In this document: in pieces, positions 31,832 through 40,927 of the stretch | Position numbering within the stretch: position 1 is the stretch's first letter | Layout of the letters: each line of letters opens with the position of its first letter | Origin: Mesobacterium_A hydrothermale | GTDB lineage: Bacteria; Pseudomonadota; Alphaproteobacteria; Rhodobacterales; Rhodobacteraceae | Direction: 5' to 3' | NCBI RefSeq assembly: GCF_035818635.1 | Contig: NZ_JAYLLH010000014.1 | Location: 1-53,897 of the forward strand | DNA: 53,897 nt | The notes under the pieces: generated by a model | What the model saw: only the letters and a program-made list of their open reading frames with translations | The model's database searches: none | What the model was told of the DNA's origin: nothing | Translations under genes and position numbers: made by a program

Positions 31832-33970
31832 TCAGACCGCCTTCAGCTCCAGCCGCCGCGCATGCAGTACCGGCTCGGTATAGCCCGACGGCTGCACCCG
31901 TCCCTCGAACACCAGGTCGCAGGCGGCCTTGAAGGCAATCCCGTCGAACTCCGGTGCCATGGCCGTATAGAACGGATCGCCGGCATTCTGCCGGTCCACC
32001 ACCGCGGCCATCCGCTTCATGATCTCCATCACCTCGTCGCGGCTGACCACGCCATGATGCAGCCAGTTGGCAATGTGCTGCGACGAAATCCGACAGGTCG
32101 CGCGGTCCTCCATCAACCCGACGTCGTGAATATCCGGCACCTTGGAACAGCCGACACCCTGGTTGATCCAGCGCACGACATATCCCAGGATGCCCTGCGC
32201 GTTGTTTTCCACCTCGGCGCGGATCTGCGCCTGTGTCCAGCGGCGATAGGTGGCCAGCGGAATATCCAGCAGCCCGTCGACATGCGCCCGCGGCCCGCCC
32301 GCGCGCAGCCCGGCCTGGACGGCGAAGACGTCGACCTTGTGATAATGCAGCGCATGCAGCGTGGCGGCCGTGGGCGACGGCACCCAGGCACAGTTCGCCC
32401 CGGCCTTGGGATGTTCGATCTTCGATTCCAGCATGGCGGCCATCCGGTCGGGCATCGCCCACATGCCCTTGCCGATCTGCGCCTTGCCCGAAAGCCCGCA
32501 GGCCAGCCCGATATCGACATTGCGGTTCTCATAGGCCCCGATCCAGCCCTTGCGCTTGATGAAATCCTTGCGGCTGAAAGGCCCCGCTTCCATGCTGGTG
32601 TGAATTTCGTCGCCGGTCCGGTCCAGGAACCCGGTATTGATGAAACAGACCCGGTGCTTTGCCGCGCGGATACATTCGCGCAGGTTCACGCTGGTCCGGC
32701 GCTCCTCGTCCATGATGCCCAGCTTCACGGTATGGCGCGGCAGGCCCAGCGCCTGTTCGACATGGCTGAACACGTCATCGGCAAAGGCCACCTCTTCCGG
32801 CCCGTGCATCTTGGGCTTCACCACGTAGACAGATCCGTGCAGCGAATTTCCGCCCTGCCGCTTGAGGTCATGGATGGCGACCAACGTGGTCACCATGGCG
32901 TCCATCAGCCCCTCGAAAATCTCGCTGCCGTCGCGCAGCAGGATCGCGGGGTTGGTCATCAGATGGCCGACGTTGCGCACCAGCATCAGTGCCCGGCCCT
33001 TCAGGGTCATCCCCTGCCCGTCCGGCGCGGTATAGACCCGGTCGGCGTTCAGTTGCCGGGTCAAGGTCTTGCCGCCCTTCTCGAAACGCTCCTGCAAATC
33101 GCCCACCATCAGCCCCAGCCAGTTGCCATAGGCCTGGACCTTGTCCGCGGCATCGACGCAGGCGACTGAATCCTCGCAGTCCATGATCGCCGAAATCGCG
33201 CTTTCGATCTGCACATCCGCCAGCCCGGCCTGGTCGCGCGCCCCGATCGGGTGGGTCCGGTCAAAGACAAGTTCGACATGCAGCCCGTTGTTGCGCAGCA
33301 AGACGCCGTCGGGCGCCTTCGGATGCCCGCGATAGCCGATGAATTTCGACGGATCGACCAGCGGCAGGTCGTTGACCATCAACTGCCCGTCCCGGACGTG
33401 ATAACGCCGCGCATCGGCATGGCTGGTGCCCGCAACCGGAAACGCCTCGTCCAGGAACACCCGCACCCGTGCCACCACACGCGCGCCACGGCCGCGCTCG
33501 AACGGGCCCTTGGGCGGCAGCGCCCCCATCGCATCGGTGCCGTAGAACGCATCATACAGGCTGCCCCATCGCGCGTTGGCCGCGTTCAAGGCGTAGCGCG
33601 CGTTGGTGATCGGCACCACCAACTGCGGCCCGGGCACCGACGCGATCTCGGGATCGACATTTGCGGTCTCGATCTCGAAATCCGGCCCCTCGGGCAACAG
33701 GTACCCGATGTCCTGCAGGAACGTCTTGTAGGCGCTGTGGTTGTGCGGGTGGTCCCGATGGGTGATGTGCCAGTCGTCGATCTGCCGTTGCAGGTCTGCC
33801 CGCCGCGCCAGCAAGGCGGCATTGCGCGGCCCGAAGTCATGCGCCAGCGCCGACAACCCCGTCCAGAACGCGTCTGCCGAGACATCCGTTCCAGGCAACG
33901 CCCGCTCCTCGATGAACGTCGCCACAAGGCTGTCCACCTGCAACCCGCACCGCTCGACCCGCTTGCCCAT
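31832..33970 (-). CDS. glcB: Malate synthase G
   Basis: This 712-residue glyoxylate-cycle enzyme condenses glyoxylate with acetyl-CoA to malate. It matches the monomeric G form in length and in many segments: N-A-R-W-G-S-L-Y-D-A-F-Y-G-T, D-C-E-D-S-V-A-C-V-D-A-A-D-K, G-I-M-D-E-E-R-R-T-S-V-N-L-R-E-C, and a C-terminal segment with D-R-A-T-C-R-I-S-S-Q. The ATG at 33970 follows GAGGAGCGAG; the extra 40 codons of a longer frame are not family-like. No isocitrate lyase or glycolate oxidase gene is in the window. Confidence 0.96.
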   Translation of the reverse strand: MGKRVERCGLQVDSLVATFIEERALPGTDVSADAFWTGLSALAHDFGPRNAALLARRADLQRQIDDWHITHRDHPHNHSAYKTFLQDIGYLLPEGPDFEIETANVDPEIASVPGPQLVVPITNARYALNAANARWGSLYDAFYGTDAMGALPPKGPFERGRGARVVARVRVFLDEAFPVAGTSHADARRYHVRDGQLMVNDLPLVDPSKFIGYRGHPKAPDGVLLRNNGLHVELVFDRTHPIGARDQAGLADVQIESAISAIMDCEDSVACVDAADKVQAYGNWLGLMVGDLQERFEKGGKTLTRQLNADRVYTAPDGQGMTLKGRALMLVRNVGHLMTNPAILLRDGSEIFEGLMDAMVTTLVAIHDLKRQGGNSLHGSVYVVKPKMHGPEEVAFADDVFSHVEQALGLPRHTVKLGIMDEERRTSVNLRECIRAAKHRVCFINTGFLDRTGDEIHTSMEAGPFSRKDFIKRKGWIGAYENRNVDIGLACGLSGKAQIGKGMWAMPDRMAAMLESKIEHPKAGANCAWVPSPTAATLHALHYHKVDVFAVQAGLRAGGPRAHVDGLLDIPLATYRRWTQAQIRAEVENNAQGILGYVVRWINQGVGCSKVPDIHDVGLMEDRATCRISSQHIANWLHHGVVSRDEVMEIMKRMAAVVDRQNAGDPFYTAMAPEFDGIAFKAACDLVFEGRVQPSGYTEPVLHARRLELKAV

Positions 33971-34125
33971 CTTCTCGCTCCTCAGCCTGCGCCCGTATAC
34001 CACGGTGTGCAAACTAGGGCCGAAGTTTTCGATAGGCAACAATCCGAAACACGCGGACCCGCAAAAAGACCCTTCCGATTTTCCGAACAATCCCTTTCAT
34101 CTTTCTGAAAATACTCAAAAAGCCG

Positions 34126-34266
34126 TCAGGTCCGCCCGCGCGCGCGCCGGCACCGCTCCGAACAATACCGCACCTCGTCCCAGACCCGCGCCCATTTCCT
34201 GCGCCAGGTGAACGGCCGCCCACAGGTGGCGCAGGTCTTGACCGGGAGGTCGGATTTCTTCCTCAC
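34126..34266 (-). CDS. DUF2256 small zinc-finger-like protein
   Basis: This 46-residue protein starts at GTG (M-R-K-K-S-D-L-P) and contains C-A-T-C-G-R-P-F-T-W-R-R-K-W and Y-C-S-E-R-C-R-R. The two Cys pairs probably hold zinc. It matches DUF2256, of unknown function, which is often found beside photolyase/cryptochrome genes. Its GTG overlaps the photolyase stop (GTGA), so the two are translationally coupled. Confidence 0.88.
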   Translation of the reverse strand: MRKKSDLPVKTCATCGRPFTWRRKWARVWDEVRYCSERCRRARGRT

Positions 34267-35765
34267 AGGTCGAACCTCAACTGAAGCGAACGGGCCTTGC
34301 GCCGCGGGGCGCGGTCGTTGACGAAATGCCCGGAACTGTCCTTTCGGCTGGCATGCTTCTTCACCACCCCCTGTGCTTCGCAGGCAAATCCCGGCGCGCG
34401 CCGCACCGCCCAGATCGCGTCCCGCGCGTGGCGGGCGGCCTCGCTGGGGTCGACAATCGGGCGGGGATAGAGATGCCCCAGCACCTGCCCCGCCCCCTGC
34501 CAGCGCCAGGGCGCCTGCAAATGCGCATCGGGCACTCGGGCCAGTTCGGGCAGCCAGCGCCGGGTGAAAACGCCGGTCGGGTCCTGGTCTTGCCCCTGTT
34601 TCACCGGGTTGTATATGCGCGGCGTGTTGATGCCCGTCGTGTTCGACTGCATCTGCACCTGGGACCAGTGAATGCCCGGCTCGTAATCGGTGAACATCCG
34701 TGCCAGGTGTTCGCCCGGCCCGCGCCAGTCCAGCCACAGGTGATAGGCGGCGACGCTCATCAGCATGGCGCGCATGCGGAAATTCAGCCAGCCGGTGGCG
34801 TTCAGCGACCGCATGCAGGCATCGACGAAAGGCAGACCGGTTTCGCCCCGGCACCACGCCTGCAACCGCGCGTCGTCGCTGCCCCGCAGCCCGTCATAGG
34901 CGCGGTGCATGTTGCGGCGCTCGATCTCCGGTTCGTCCTCCAGTTTCTGGATGAAATGGTCTCGCCAGGCCAGCCGCGACTGAAACGACGTCAGGCTGCC
35001 GCCCCAGCCTGTGCGCGTGCCACGCACCTGCCGCTGGCGGGCGGCAGTGGCAGCGACCGCCTCGCGCACCGAAAGGGTGCCAAAGGCCAGGTGCGGCGAC
35101 AGGCGGGAACAGGCCTCGGCACCGTCCAGCGGCGACGACATCGCCCTGCGATAGCTCTGCCCCCGGTCGGTCAGAAAACTGTCCAGCAACTGCTGCGCCC
35201 GCTCCCGCCCGCCACGTTGCCGCAATGGCGCCGGGTCGGGCAGGTCCAGCGCGGGGATCGGGTGCGACCGAACGGTCATCGTCGGAATGCGCGCCGGTGC
35301 CGGCAGCGGAGTGGCAAAGACGAACCGGTTGCGGGCGGCGGCCCACCCGTCGCGGTCCCGCAGCCGCCGCACCACCCCGCATTGCGACAGTTCCCGCCAG
35401 GGCACCCCCTGCCCCCGGCACCAGGCCGCCACCGCCTTGTCACGCTGATAGGTCCACTGGTTGCCGGTCTCCTCATGACTGACCAGGTGATCGAACCGCA
35501 CCTCTTCGCGCAACCGGCCCAGCACCTCCACCGCCGCCCCCGCGCGCAGCACCAGATCGGCCCCCTTGGCGCGCAGATCATCGCGCAACGACCCAAGGCT
35601 TTCGCACAGGAACCCGTAGTGCCGGGCCGAGGCGTCAGGCAGCCGCCACAAATCCGGTTCTACGATATACAGCGGCACCACCGGCGCGCCCTGTTCCAGC
35701 GCAAAGGCCAGCGCCGGGTGATCGCCCAGCCGCAGATCGCGTTTGAACCATAAAACCGTGACCAT
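34263..35765 (-). CDS. Photolyase/cryptochrome family flavoprotein
   Basis: This 500-residue protein has the N-terminal antenna Rossmann domain (V-L-W-F-K-R-D-L-R-L-G-D-H-P-A-L, about 1-135) and the C-terminal FAD-binding domain. The latter contains S-R-L-S-P-H-L-A-F-G-T-L, T-G-L-P-F-V-D-A-C-M-R-S-L-N-A-T-G-W-L-N-F-R-M-R, and R-I-Y-N-P-V-K-Q. These are typical of light-driven DNA repair photolyases and related cryptochromes; repair versus signalling cannot be settled from sequence. The ATG at 35765 matches the family N-terminus. It diverges from pepN and is coupled to the DUF2256 gene. Confidence 0.9.
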   Translation of the reverse strand: MVTVLWFKRDLRLGDHPALAFALEQGAPVVPLYIVEPDLWRLPDASARHYGFLCESLGSLRDDLRAKGADLVLRAGAAVEVLGRLREEVRFDHLVSHEETGNQWTYQRDKAVAAWCRGQGVPWRELSQCGVVRRLRDRDGWAAARNRFVFATPLPAPARIPTMTVRSHPIPALDLPDPAPLRQRGGRERAQQLLDSFLTDRGQSYRRAMSSPLDGAEACSRLSPHLAFGTLSVREAVAATAARQRQVRGTRTGWGGSLTSFQSRLAWRDHFIQKLEDEPEIERRNMHRAYDGLRGSDDARLQAWCRGETGLPFVDACMRSLNATGWLNFRMRAMLMSVAAYHLWLDWRGPGEHLARMFTDYEPGIHWSQVQMQSNTTGINTPRIYNPVKQGQDQDPTGVFTRRWLPELARVPDAHLQAPWRWQGAGQVLGHLYPRPIVDPSEAARHARDAIWAVRRAPGFACEAQGVVKKHASRKDSSGHFVNDRAPRRKARSLQLRFDL

Positions 35766-35840
35766 GGCTTGCAGCCCCTTTCCATTCGGCACACAGTTAG
35801 GCCCAAGCCAATCGGCATCAACGCCCCACCGGAGAGAGTG

Positions 35841-38396
35841 ATGAAAGACGCTGCACCCCAGACGATTTACCTGAAAGATTACAAACCCTTCGGCTGGATC
35901 GTGAAAGATGTGTCGCTGCGCTTTGTGCTGCACCCGACGGAAACGCGGGTGTTCAGCACCATCACCTTCTCGCCCAACCCCGACCCGGCGGCGGAACGGC
36001 GGTTCTTCCTGCATGGCGAACACCTGAAACTGAAATCCGCCAAGATCGACGGCAACCCGGTCAGCGTCGATATCACCCCCGAAGGCCTGACCTGCGACGT
36101 ACCGGGATGCGACTTTACCTGGGAAGCCGAGGTCGAAATCGCCCCGGCCGAAAACACCGCGCTGGAAGGGCTGTACATGTCGAACGGCATGTATTGCACC
36201 CAGTGCGAGGCCGAAGGCTTCCGCAAGATCACCTATTACCCCGACCGTCCCGACGTGATGAGCACCTTTACCGTGCGGATCGAGGGGGACGAACCCGTCA
36301 AGCTGTCCAACGGCAACCCGGCGGGCCAGGGCGATGGCTGGGCCGAATGGCACGATCCCTGGCCGAAACCGGCCTACCTGTTCGCGCTGGTGGCGGGCGA
36401 CCTGGTCAACCACCCCGACCGCTTCACCACGAAATCCGGCAAAGACGTAGAGCTGAACATCTGGGTCCGCCCGGGGGACGAGGGCAAATGCGCCTTCGGC
36501 ATGGACGCGCTGAAAGCGTCGATGAAATGGGACGAGGATGTCTATGGCCGGGAATACGACCTGGACATCTTCAACATCGTGGCCGTCGACGATTTCAACA
36601 TGGGCGCGATGGAAAACAAGGGGCTGAACATCTTCAATTCGTCCTGCGTCCTGGCCAGCCCGGAAACCTCGACCGATGCCAATTTCGAACGGATCGAGGC
36701 GATCATCGCGCATGAATACTTCCACAACTGGACCGGCAACCGCATCACCTGCCGCGACTGGTTCCAGCTGTGCCTGAAAGAAGGGTTGACGGTTTACCGC
36801 GACAGCCAGTTCACCTCGGACCTGCGCTCGGCCCCGGTGAAACGCATCAGCGACGTGATCGACCTGCGCGGCCGCCAGTTCCCCGAGGATCAGGGCCCGC
36901 TGTCGCATCCCGTCCGCCCCGAAAGCTTTCAGGAGATCAACAACTTCTACACCGCCACCGTCTATGAAAAGGGCGCCGAGGTGATCGGGATGCTCAACCG
37001 GCTGGTGGGCGACGACGCCTATGCAAAAGCGCTGGACCTGTATTTCGACCGTCACGATGGCGACGCCGCGACGATCGAAGACTGGCTCAAGGTGTTCGAG
37101 GACACCACCGGCCGCGACCTGACCCAGTTCAAGCGTTGGTATTCCCAATCCGGCACGCCCCGGCTGAAGGTGGCCGAGGATTGGGCCGACGGGACCTATA
37201 CCCTGACCTTCACGCAGGACACGCCGCCCACGCCCGGCCAGCCCGACAAGGCCCCGCAGGTGATCCCGATCGCCGTGGGCCTGCTGAACCCCAACGGGGA
37301 CGAGGTGCTGCCGACCACCGTTCTGGAAATGACCGAAGCCACGCAGAGCTTTACCTTCGACGGGCTGGCATCGCGCCCCGTTGCGTCGATCCTGCGCGAA
37401 TTCTCCGCGCCCGTGGTGCTGGAACGCGATCAAAGTCCGCAGGAACGTGCGTTTCTGTTGGCCCATGACACCGATCCGTTCTGCCGCTGGGATGCCAGCC
37501 GTGAACTGGCCCGCGCCAGCATTCTGGCGATGATCCGTGACGGTGCCGCGCCCGACACCGCATGGCTTGACGGGCTGGAACGGGTGGTCTTTGACGACAC
37601 GCTCGACCCGTCATTCCGCGAACTGATGCTGGCGGTGCCGACGCAATCGGAACTGGCACAGAACCTGTTCGAAATGGGTGAAACCCCGGATCCCGACGCG
37701 ATCCACCGCGCCGTCGAAACCCTGCGGCAGGCGATGGCGGAACGCTGGGCCGACAGGCTGCCGCGTCTGGCCAAGGACACTTGGGTGACGGCCTCCTACG
37801 CCCCCAATGCGGACCAATCCGGCAAGCGCGCGCTTGGTGCGGCGGTGCTGTCGCTGACCACCCGTCTGGATGGCGGCGCGGCGGCACAGGCGCAGTATGA
37901 CGCGGCCGACAACATGACGTTGCAACTGTCTGCCCTGGGCAACCTGATCCGCGCGGGCAAGGGCGACTTGGCGGTGAAGTCTTTCTACAACCAGTGGAAA
38001 GAGGATCGGCTGGTCATGGACAAGTGGTTCGGCCTGCAGGTCGGCGCGGCAGAGCCCGACCAGGCGGTCGAGGTCGCGCGCGCCCTTACCCGGCACCCCG
38101 ATTTCGACTGGAAGAACCCCAACCGGTTCCGCGCGGTCTTTGGCGCTTTGGCGATGCATCACGCGGGGTTCCACCGCGCCGACGGCGCGGGCTACGCCCT
38201 GCTGGCGGACTGGCTGATCACGCTGGACGACAAGAACCCGCAGACCACCGCGCGCATGTGTTCCGCCTTCCAGACCTGGAAACGCTATGACGCCGGCCGC
38301 CAAGCCCATGCCAGGGCCGCGCTAAAGCGGATCATGGCCAAGCCGGGCCTGTCGCGTGACACATCGGAAATGGTGTCGCGCATACTCGAAGGCTGA
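35841..38396 (+). CDS. pepN: Aminopeptidase N
   Basis: This 851-residue M1-family zinc aminopeptidase removes N-terminal residues from peptides in the cytoplasm. It has the substrate-binding motif G-A-M-E-N-K-G and the zinc site H-E-Y-F-H (291-295) with the distal Glu in L-K-E-G-L-T-V-Y. The full-length C-terminal helical domain is present, as in the gammaproteobacterial PepN type. The ATG at 35841 follows GGAGAGAG. It is the only gene of its unit, followed 30 bases later by an SDR gene on the same strand. Confidence 0.97.
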   Translation: MKDAAPQTIYLKDYKPFGWIVKDVSLRFVLHPTETRVFSTITFSPNPDPAAERRFFLHGEHLKLKSAKIDGNPVSVDITPEGLTCDVPGCDFTWEAEVEIAPAENTALEGLYMSNGMYCTQCEAEGFRKITYYPDRPDVMSTFTVRIEGDEPVKLSNGNPAGQGDGWAEWHDPWPKPAYLFALVAGDLVNHPDRFTTKSGKDVELNIWVRPGDEGKCAFGMDALKASMKWDEDVYGREYDLDIFNIVAVDDFNMGAMENKGLNIFNSSCVLASPETSTDANFERIEAIIAHEYFHNWTGNRITCRDWFQLCLKEGLTVYRDSQFTSDLRSAPVKRISDVIDLRGRQFPEDQGPLSHPVRPESFQEINNFYTATVYEKGAEVIGMLNRLVGDDAYAKALDLYFDRHDGDAATIEDWLKVFEDTTGRDLTQFKRWYSQSGTPRLKVAEDWADGTYTLTFTQDTPPTPGQPDKAPQVIPIAVGLLNPNGDEVLPTTVLEMTEATQSFTFDGLASRPVASILREFSAPVVLERDQSPQERAFLLAHDTDPFCRWDASRELARASILAMIRDGAAPDTAWLDGLERVVFDDTLDPSFRELMLAVPTQSELAQNLFEMGETPDPDAIHRAVETLRQAMAERWADRLPRLAKDTWVTASYAPNADQSGKRALGAAVLSLTTRLDGGAAAQAQYDAADNMTLQLSALGNLIRAGKGDLAVKSFYNQWKEDRLVMDKWFGLQVGAAEPDQAVEVARALTRHPDFDWKNPNRFRAVFGALAMHHAGFHRADGAGYALLADWLITLDDKNPQTTARMCSAFQTWKRYDAGRQAHARAALKRIMAKPGLSRDTSEMVSRILEG

Positions 38397-38426
38397 CAGG
38401 CCGCACACACCACGGGAGGGACATCC

Positions 38427-39173
38427 ATGCAAACCACCGCCACGCTTCTGGTCACCGGCGGCAGCGCCGGAATCGGGGCGGCCACCGCCCGCATGGGGGC
38501 CGCGCGCGGCTATCCGCGCGTGGTGATCACCTACAACAGCGACCGCGCCGGGGCCGACCGTGTCGCAGCCGACATCCGCAACGCCGGGTCAGAAGTGCTG
38601 GTGATGCAGGTCGATGTGTCCCTGCCCGAAGACGTCACGCGCCTTTTCGCTGCGCTCAACGACCTGCCCCCGGCCCCGCTGCACCTTGTCAATAACGCCG
38701 GCATCGTCAGCCCGAGGGGCAGCATCGAGGACCTGACCCCCGAGCGCGTCCGCAAGGTGTTCGACGTCAACGTGCTTGGCGCGTTCGAGGTCGCCCGGCA
38801 GGCCGTGATCCACATGCGCACGCATCAGGGCGGGCATATCGTCAACGTCTCATCCGCCGCCGCGCGCTTGGGCAGCCCGAACCAGTATATCGACTATGCC
38901 GCCACCAAGGGCGCGATTGAAACCCTGACCACGGGGATGGCGCTGGAACTGGGGCCGGAAGGCATTCGGGTCAACGCCTTGCGCCCGGGCATCATCACCA
39001 CAGAGATCCACGCCAAGGGCGGCGAACCCGACCGTGTGCAGCAACTGGGGCATACCCCGCCCCTGCGCCGCCCAGGCACGGCCGAGGAAGTGGCCGAGGG
39101 GCTGTTGTGGCTGTTGTCGGACGCGGCCAGCTATGTCACCGGGGCATTTCTGGATGTGACCGGCGGACGTTGA
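38427..39173 (+). CDS. Short-chain dehydrogenase/reductase
   Basis: This 248-residue classical SDR has the cofactor motif T-G-G-S-A-G-I-G (10-17), N-N-A-G (89-92), catalytic Ser142 or 143 in N-V-S-S, and Tyr157 and Lys161 in Y-A-A-T-K. The C-terminal A-S-Y-V-T-G-A-F-L-D-V-T-G-G is typical. It resembles glucose-1-dehydrogenase-like or YgfF-like members; the substrate is unknown. A GGGAGGGAC site precedes the ATG. It lies between pepN and the acyltransferase gene and may be cotranscribed with either. Confidence 0.9.
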   Translation: MQTTATLLVTGGSAGIGAATARMGAARGYPRVVITYNSDRAGADRVAADIRNAGSEVLVMQVDVSLPEDVTRLFAALNDLPPAPLHLVNNAGIVSPRGSIEDLTPERVRKVFDVNVLGAFEVARQAVIHMRTHQGGHIVNVSSAAARLGSPNQYIDYAATKGAIETLTTGMALELGPEGIRVNALRPGIITTEIHAKGGEPDRVQQLGHTPPLRRPGTAEEVAEGLLWLLSDAASYVTGAFLDVTGGR

Positions 39174-39217
39174 CGCGCTGTCACGGCGTTGTTGCACGGA
39201 TGTGTCATTGCGGTTGC

Positions 39218-40072
39218 ATGAGAGACCGCATCGACCCCTTGATTGCAGACCGTGCGCCGTGGCTGTTCCGGCCCGAGGCCGCGTCGCGCCATGCCCGCCG
39301 CGTCCTGGACCGGTTGCTGGGCTATGAACGGACGGTTGCGCTGGCCGGGAAGTTCGAACACCTGCCCGCCCGCCAGATCATGGACGAGATGGGCCGCCTT
39401 GTGGCCCGCCGGGTCGAGGCCGAGGGCCTGCACCACATCCCCTTGCACGGCCCCGCGCTGGTGGTCTGCAACCATCCCACCGGCATTGCCGACGGGGTGA
39501 TCCTGCACCACCTGCTGGCGCCCATGCGTCCAGACCTCTTTTTCTTTGCCAACAACGATATCCTGCGCGTGTTGCCGCAGATGGCCGACCTGATCGCCCC
39601 GGTGGAATGGCGGCAGGACCGGCGTAGCCACGCCAAGGCGCGCGAGACCATGGCCTATACCCGGCGCGCGGTCGACAAGGGGCGTCTGGGCATCATCTTT
39701 CCGTCTGGCCGGCTGGCCTTTCGCCAAGGTCTGCACCTGAACGAGCGCCCGTGGATGGGCTCTGCCGCGATGCTGGCGCGCAAGTTCGACCTGCCTGTGA
39801 TCCCGATCCACATCACCGCGCGCAATTCCCTGATGTTCTACCTGTTCGACCGGATCCATCCGACGTTGCGCGATATCACGCTGTTCCACGAAACGCTGAA
39901 CAAGGCGCGTCAGCCGTTTTGCATTCGCGTTGGTGCACCGATCGCGCCCGACAGCCTGCCCCGGCAATCCGAATTTGCAACCGCGATGCTGCGTGACACC
40001 GTCATGGCGCTTGGCGAACCGCGGCCAAAGGGCTTGCGCGCCTTGCCACGTCAGCACCGGGTCAGGGCCTGA
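39218..40072 (+). CDS. Lysophospholipid-acyltransferase-like (PlsC family) protein
   Basis: This 284-residue protein has the glycerolipid acyltransferase block I variant C-N-H-P-T-G-I-A-D-G (H-x4/5-D catalytic motif), a block with I-I-F-P-S-G-R-L-A-F, and V-I-P-I-H-I near 200. It would transfer an acyl chain to a lysophospholipid or related acceptor at the membrane face. The ATG at 39218 (M-R-D-R-I-D-P) is preferred; an ATG 18 bases earlier is possible. It overlaps the convergent transglycosylase-like gene by 11 bases. Confidence 0.83.
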   Translation: MRDRIDPLIADRAPWLFRPEAASRHARRVLDRLLGYERTVALAGKFEHLPARQIMDEMGRLVARRVEAEGLHHIPLHGPALVVCNHPTGIADGVILHHLLAPMRPDLFFFANNDILRVLPQMADLIAPVEWRQDRRSHAKARETMAYTRRAVDKGRLGIIFPSGRLAFRQGLHLNERPWMGSAAMLARKFDLPVIPIHITARNSLMFYLFDRIHPTLRDITLFHETLNKARQPFCIRVGAPIAPDSLPRQSEFATAMLRDTVMALGEPRPKGLRALPRQHRVRA

Positions 40073-40739
40073 CCGGCCCCTGCAAGTCCCGCCGCGCCAC
40101 CGGGCGCAATGACCGGCCCAGCGCCGTGCAATAGCTTTGGCTGCGGGTCCAGCGCATCATGTCCTCGCGTTTGGTGCGGCTGTGGAACGGGCCCCAGTCG
40201 GCCGCCACCCCGCGCATGTCACGGCTCACAACCCCGTCGCGTGGCACCGTCACCGCCATGATCCTCAGGCCGCAGGACAGGTTATCGACCGGGTTCTTCA
40301 ACGCCTCGCCGCTGCGTGCGCGGCAGTTGTAGCGCCGCGCGGTGTCAGGCAGGATTTGCAAAAGGCCATACCACAGCCCGCCGCCGCCCACGGCGGTCGG
40401 GCGCCAGGTGCTTTCATGCTTCGCCAGGGCCGAGATCGGGCCGATCCAGAACGCCTCTCTCTGCTGGATCGTTCCGGTCGGATAGGCCGGACACCAATCC
40501 GCGATATCGCGCGGCGTCAGTTGCGGCAAGGCGCGGGCATGGCCGCGCAACGCCCGCAGTGCCGCGCGGGTCCAAGCCGGGCTGCCGGGGCGATGGTCCC
40601 AGCGCGCGGTCAGGGAAACCTCGGTCCGGGCCACAGGCCGCAACGATGTCAGCGGCGCAACCTCGGCCGCGCCGGCATGTTCGACACTCAACAAGACCCC
40701 AATCGCCAAGGGCACCACGCGGCGTAAAACAACAGACAT
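40062..40739 (-). CDS. Transglycosylase SLT-domain protein
   Basis: This 225-residue exported protein has a signal peptide ending near residue 24. Its SLT-like lysozyme fold is visible in A-L-A-K-H-E-S-T-W (candidate catalytic Glu109), G-L-W-Y-G-L-L-Q-I, and the C-terminal N-C-R-A and L-S-C-G-L segments. It would cleave peptidoglycan glycan strands in the periplasm. The G-L-W-Y-G-L variant differs from the usual G-x-M-Q and is atypical. It is convergent with the acyltransferase gene. Confidence 0.8.
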   Translation of the reverse strand: MSVVLRRVVPLAIGVLLSVEHAGAAEVAPLTSLRPVARTEVSLTARWDHRPGSPAWTRAALRALRGHARALPQLTPRDIADWCPAYPTGTIQQREAFWIGPISALAKHESTWRPTAVGGGGLWYGLLQILPDTARRYNCRARSGEALKNPVDNLSCGLRIMAVTVPRDGVVSRDMRGVAADWGPFHSRTKREDMMRWTRSQSYCTALGRSLRPVARRDLQGPVRP

Positions 40740-40927
40740 GCCTGAAAAAATGCGCCGATTCTGCCTGATGTGACAAGCCCTTGGCGGATCCGCACCCGGG
40801 AGGATGCTGCACTGCAGCCTCTTTCAAACTCCTTGGGAATGACCCGCGAACTCCCCGATGCCGCCCCAAATGCGCCCAAATGCAGCGGCAGTTTGGGATC
40901 AACGAAAGCCCGAGGTCACTGTCGTAA

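Noticed and set aside
30524..33169. Long plus-strand open frame opposite the amidotransferase and glcB
   Set aside because: Antisense shadow of two clear genes; the translated sequence is His/Arg/Pro-rich with no domain.
35766..37466. Upstream extension of the photolyase frame to over 1000 residues
   Set aside because: The extension is antisense to pepN; the photolyase N-terminus begins at 35765 as in its family.
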